A DNA stretch of 7,419 bases from Ignavibacteriaceae bacterium (GTDB lineage: Bacteria > Bacteroidota > Ignavibacteria > Ignavibacteriales > Ignavibacteriaceae), in NCBI GenBank assembly GCA_022865965.1, contig JALHTS010000097.1, forward strand, positions 1 through 7,419, in the 5' to 3' direction. Numbering within the stretch: the first letter of the stretch is position 1; the number at the start of each line of letters is the position of its first letter. The notes below the pieces were generated by a model that searched no databases, was not told where the DNA came from, and saw nothing but the letters and a program-made list of their open reading frames with translations. Positions 5,574 to 7,419 of this stretch are shown one piece after another. The position numbers were made by a program, and so were the translations under genes.

Positions 5574-6125
5574 TTCAAAAATATTTATTGTTTCTCTTAC
5601 AACTTTAGATTCCGTATAACCTGTTTGGCTGAGTCTGAATCTCATATCATTTGCTTCTGATAATTCATTAAAATCACCAACTTTAACTTTATAAAATGGC
5701 GGTTCAAAATTAACATAAGTTCTTTGATTGTGAATTTGTGAGCTTACCTCACTGTTAATTCTGTTGGCCTCATCAAGATTATCGGTTGCAATAACCTGAA
5801 CACGATATCCGTCTTCCGTCCCAACAATTTTTTTATTTGATTCCGATTTAAAATCATATTCATACCAGGCACCGGATTTTTCCGAGTAAATTTCGGTTTC
5901 AAATTCATTTTCTTCCAAATTTAATTCAGGGCGATATGGTTTAAGGTCAAAAGTTTCCTTCAATTCTCCATCTTTTATTTCAACTTTATCCTTACTTGTT
6001 TCACTCGACTCATAGCGTTCTGAAGTAGAAACAGCCCCACATCCCGCTAAAAAAAATAATGACAAAATTAAGAAAAGCAAGTTTGCTTTAATCAAAACTA
6101 AGTTGATCTCTAATAATCTCTTCAT
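5571..6125 (-). CDS. SPOR-domain lipoprotein
   Basis: A 184-residue protein with a hydrophobic signal (about 9-25) and lipobox L-A-G-C, Cys29 being the lipidated residue. An acidic, Ser/Glu-rich linker follows (about 33-104), then a C-terminal SPOR domain at about 105-178 with both halves: Y-R-V-Q-V-I-A-T...A-N-R-I and P-F-Y-K-V-K-V-G-D-F...A-N-D-M-R-F-R-L. SPOR domains bind denuded glycan strands of septal peptidoglycan, so an envelope or division-site location is expected; Gly28 at -1 and Gly30/Ala31 after the Cys say nothing firm about inner versus outer membrane. The start at ATG 6125 has GGAG (6139-6142) 13 nt away, longer than ideal. A TTG at codon 11 would give a more standard 18-residue signal peptide and cannot be excluded. 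It is the first gene of a pair with hutI. The family is clear; the exact role is not. Confidence 0.9.
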   Translation of the reverse strand: MKRLLEINLVLIKANLLFLILSLFFLAGCGAVSTSERYESSETSKDKVEIKDGELKETFDLKPYRPELNLEENEFETEIYSEKSGAWYEYDFKSESNKKIVGTEDGYRVQVIATDNLDEANRINSEVSSQIHNQRTYVNFEPPFYKVKVGDFNELSEANDMRFRLSQTGYTESKVVRETINIFE

Positions 6126-6151
6126 TTTGGCTTAAAATCTCCATTTTACAA

Positions 6152-6180
6152 ATAATATTGTCCTATAACTTTAAAGTTAA
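6152..6180 (-). promoter_or_regulatory. Candidate sigma-70-like promoter for SPOR-hutI
   Basis: Minus strand: TTAACT at 6180-6175 (4/6 to TTGACA), a 17-nt spacer, then TATTAT at 6157-6152 (5/6 to TATAAT). This places the transcript start near 6145 with a leader of about 20 nt that still contains the GGAG. The -35 and part of the spacer fall in the palindrome 6166-6179. Base composition makes chance matches likely. Confidence 0.3.
6166..6179. repeat. Perfect 14-bp palindrome in the SPOR-hutI / glgA divergent promoter region
   Basis: TAACTTTAAAGTTA reads the same on both strands. It overlaps the -35 and spacer of the minus-strand promoter candidate and lies just upstream of the plus-strand -35 candidate, an operator-like position. 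A palindrome of this length is expected about once in several kb of such AT-rich DNA, so its placement carries most of the weight. Confidence 0.4.
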
Positions 6181-6186
6181 GTTTTT

Positions 6187-6215
6187 TTGAGTAAAATATC
6201 ATTTATTCGTATTTT
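6187..6215 (+). promoter_or_regulatory. Candidate sigma-70-like promoter for glgA
   Basis: TTGAGT at 6187-6192 (4/6 to TTGACA), an exact 17-nt spacer, and TATTTT at 6210-6215 (4/6 to TATAAT). This predicts a start near 6222 and a leader of about 22 nt before ATG 6244. No Bacteroidota-type TAnnTTTG -7 element was seen in the right place. Weak evidence. Confidence 0.25.
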
Positions 6216-6243
6216 TACATATTCATTTATAAAAGATTTAACA

Positions 6244-7419
6244 ATGGCAGCCAAAAAATTAAAGATTCTCTTCGTAACATCTGAAGTAGTCCCATTCGTA
6301 AAAACCGGTGGTTTAGCAGATGTTTCCGCAGCACTTCCTCAAATGCTTTCTGAAATGGGTCACGAGGTTAGACTTGTAATTCCCAAATATGGCGCAGTTG
6401 ATGAAAGAAAATTTAAAATTCACGAGATAGTAAGACTGAAAGATCTTCAGATAAAGATTGGTGAGAAAGAAGTTATTTTCTCACTGAAATCTTGCTTCCT
6501 TCCCGGTCAACGAGTAAGAGTACAGATATATTTTCTTGAGAACCAGGAATATTTCGGAGACAAAAATAGTTTATACACTGATCCGAAAACCGGAAAAGAT
6601 TATTCAGATAATGATGAGAGATTTATCTTGCTTAATCGTGCAGTTATGGAGTTAATTATTAAGCTTGGTTGGATTCCGGATATTATCCATTGTAATGATT
6701 GGCAAACTGGACTTGTTCCGATTTATCTTAAAACTATTTACAAAAATGAACCTGGATTTGATAAGTTTAATACTTTGTTCACAATTCACAACCTTGCTTT
6801 TCAGGGAGAATTTCCTAAATCTTCATTTCACAAACTTGGATTGCCGGATGAATTAAATTCTGAAAAAGGATTAATTCATAAAGGAAAAATTAACTTTATG
6901 AAGGGAGCTCTTCTTTATGCTGATGCTATCAATACTGTTAGTGAAACTTATGCAAATGAAATCAGAACTATTACCGAATTAGGTGAAGGATTAAAGGATG
7001 TTCTTGCTAAACGTAAAGGTGATCTTTTTGGCATAGTCAATGGAATAGACACCAAAGTATGGAATCCCGAAAAAGATAAACTGATTCCTCAAAAATACTC
7101 AATCAAAAATTTTGAGGATAAGTACAATAATAAAAAAGATCTTTCTGAAAGATTCGGTTTTAGTCACGAACCAGATGTTCCAATTATTGGTATTATCTCA
7201 AGACTATTCGATTCAAAAGGTATTGATTTAGTTCAAAAAGCATTTCCTGATTTGATGAAATTAAATATAAAACTTATTGTTCTTGGAACAGGTGAATCAA
7301 AATACCATCAGTTCTTTGAAAAAATGAGTTCAAAATACAGCAAAAAATTTGCTAGTTATTTAGGATTTAATGATGATCTGGCACACCTTATTGAAGCAGG
7401 TGCCGATATTTTTCTAATG
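6244..7419 (+). CDS. glgA: Glycogen synthase GlgA, N-terminal part (partial, cut by window end)
   Basis: The frame is open from ATG 6244 to the last base, 392 codons, so roughly the last 90-100 residues of a normal GT5 synthase are missing. It transfers glucose from ADP-glucose (bacterial form) to the growing alpha-1,4-glucan in the cytoplasm. Visible marks are the substrate loop K-T-G-G-L-A-D-V (20-27), N-x-x-Y-T-D, H-C-N-D-W-Q-T-G-L (149-157), T-I-H-N-L-A-F-Q-G (180-188), V-N-G-I-D-x-x-x-W-N-P (265-275), S-R-L-F-D-S-K-G (319-326; Arg320 and Lys325 match the phosphate-binding Arg/Lys) and V-L-G-T-G-E (346-351). The fragment ends at A-D-I-F-L-M, directly before the expected P-S-R-F-E-P-C-G-L with the catalytic Glu. 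There is no Shine-Dalgarno before the ATG. It is transcribed away from SPOR-hutI. No glgB, glgC or glgP is in view. Confidence 0.97.
   Translation, partial: MAAKKLKILFVTSEVVPFVKTGGLADVSAALPQMLSEMGHEVRLVIPKYGAVDERKFKIHEIVRLKDLQIKIGEKEVIFSLKSCFLPGQRVRVQIYFLENQEYFGDKNSLYTDPKTGKDYSDNDERFILLNRAVMELIIKLGWIPDIIHCNDWQTGLVPIYLKTIYKNEPGFDKFNTLFTIHNLAFQGEFPKSSFHKLGLPDELNSEKGLIHKGKINFMKGALLYADAINTVSETYANEIRTITELGEGLKDVLAKRKGDLFGIVNGIDTKVWNPEKDKLIPQKYSIKNFEDKYNNKKDLSERFGFSHEPDVPIIGIISRLFDSKGIDLVQKAFPDLMKLNIKLIVLGTGESKYHQFFEKMSSKYSKKFASYLGFNDDLAHLIEAGADIFLM

Noticed and set aside
6071..6144. Short upstream frame starting at the ATG 19 nt before the SPOR start, as a leader peptide
   Set aside because: Its 18 codons overlap the SPOR start in another frame, show no attenuator-like codon run and have no stem-loop nearby; chance is the simplest explanation.
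6665..6856. 63-codon plus-strand frame inside glgA
   Set aside because: It overlaps the conserved HCNDWQTGL and TIHNLAFQG region of GlgA in another frame, so it is a shadow.
1..7419. Mobile element, CRISPR array, tRNA or rRNA genes
   Set aside because: Reading both strands, I saw no transposase or integrase frames, no regularly spaced direct repeats, no terminal inverted repeats with target duplications, and no tRNA-like or rRNA-like sequence.

Overview
The window is an AT-rich chromosomal segment carrying mostly ordinary bacterial genes. The gene content suggests the Bacteroidota/Ignavibacteriota (FCB) group. The pointers are a Big_5-type (SbsA-like) Ig lipoprotein of the kind common there, with a Cys followed by a PP-GGG-DTTPP motif. 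Others are a SPOR-domain lipoprotein, several genes without a clear Shine-Dalgarno, a TTG start on mltG, and a GlgA whose HCNDWQTGL motif is of the kind I associate with Chlorobi/Ignavibacteria. The lineage is inferred from family resemblance only; no marker gene here settles it.

Layout: positions 1-199 hold the 3' end of tsaD (tRNA t6A synthesis, + strand). Convergent with it, only 3 bp away, is a two-gene minus-strand module: a DUF2975 four-helix membrane protein (418-996) followed by a small YozG-type XRE regulator, which I start at 409 rather than at the longer TTG (421). A 329-bp very AT-rich spacer (997-1325) separates this module from a plus-strand run: an AroQ-class chorismate mutase (1326-1604), the septation/lytic transglycosylase MltG (1632-2654) and a 560-residue Ig-like lipoprotein (2627-4309) whose start overlaps the mltG end. 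This run meets a minus-strand pair head-on at 4310-4326: a SPOR lipoprotein (5571-6125) followed by imidazolonepropionase hutI (4327-5571), joined by a TAATG stop/start overlap. A 118-bp divergent promoter region then leads to glgA (6244 to the window end, + strand), which is cut before its C-terminal part.

How the genes work together: MltG, the Ig lipoprotein and the SPOR lipoprotein all point to the cell envelope (peptidoglycan processing, surface lipoproteins). Chorismate mutase (aromatic amino acids), HutI (histidine catabolism) and GlgA (glycogen) are metabolic enzymes without pathway partners in view. The XRE-DUF2975 pair is the one accessory-looking module, resembling a known but poorly understood gene pair. 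I do not see a clearly new system, mobile element, CRISPR array, tRNA or rRNA. The points most worth a second look are that pair, a substitution in the MltG catalytic motif, the coupling of hutI to a SPOR lipoprotein, and palindromes in the two divergent intergenic regions.
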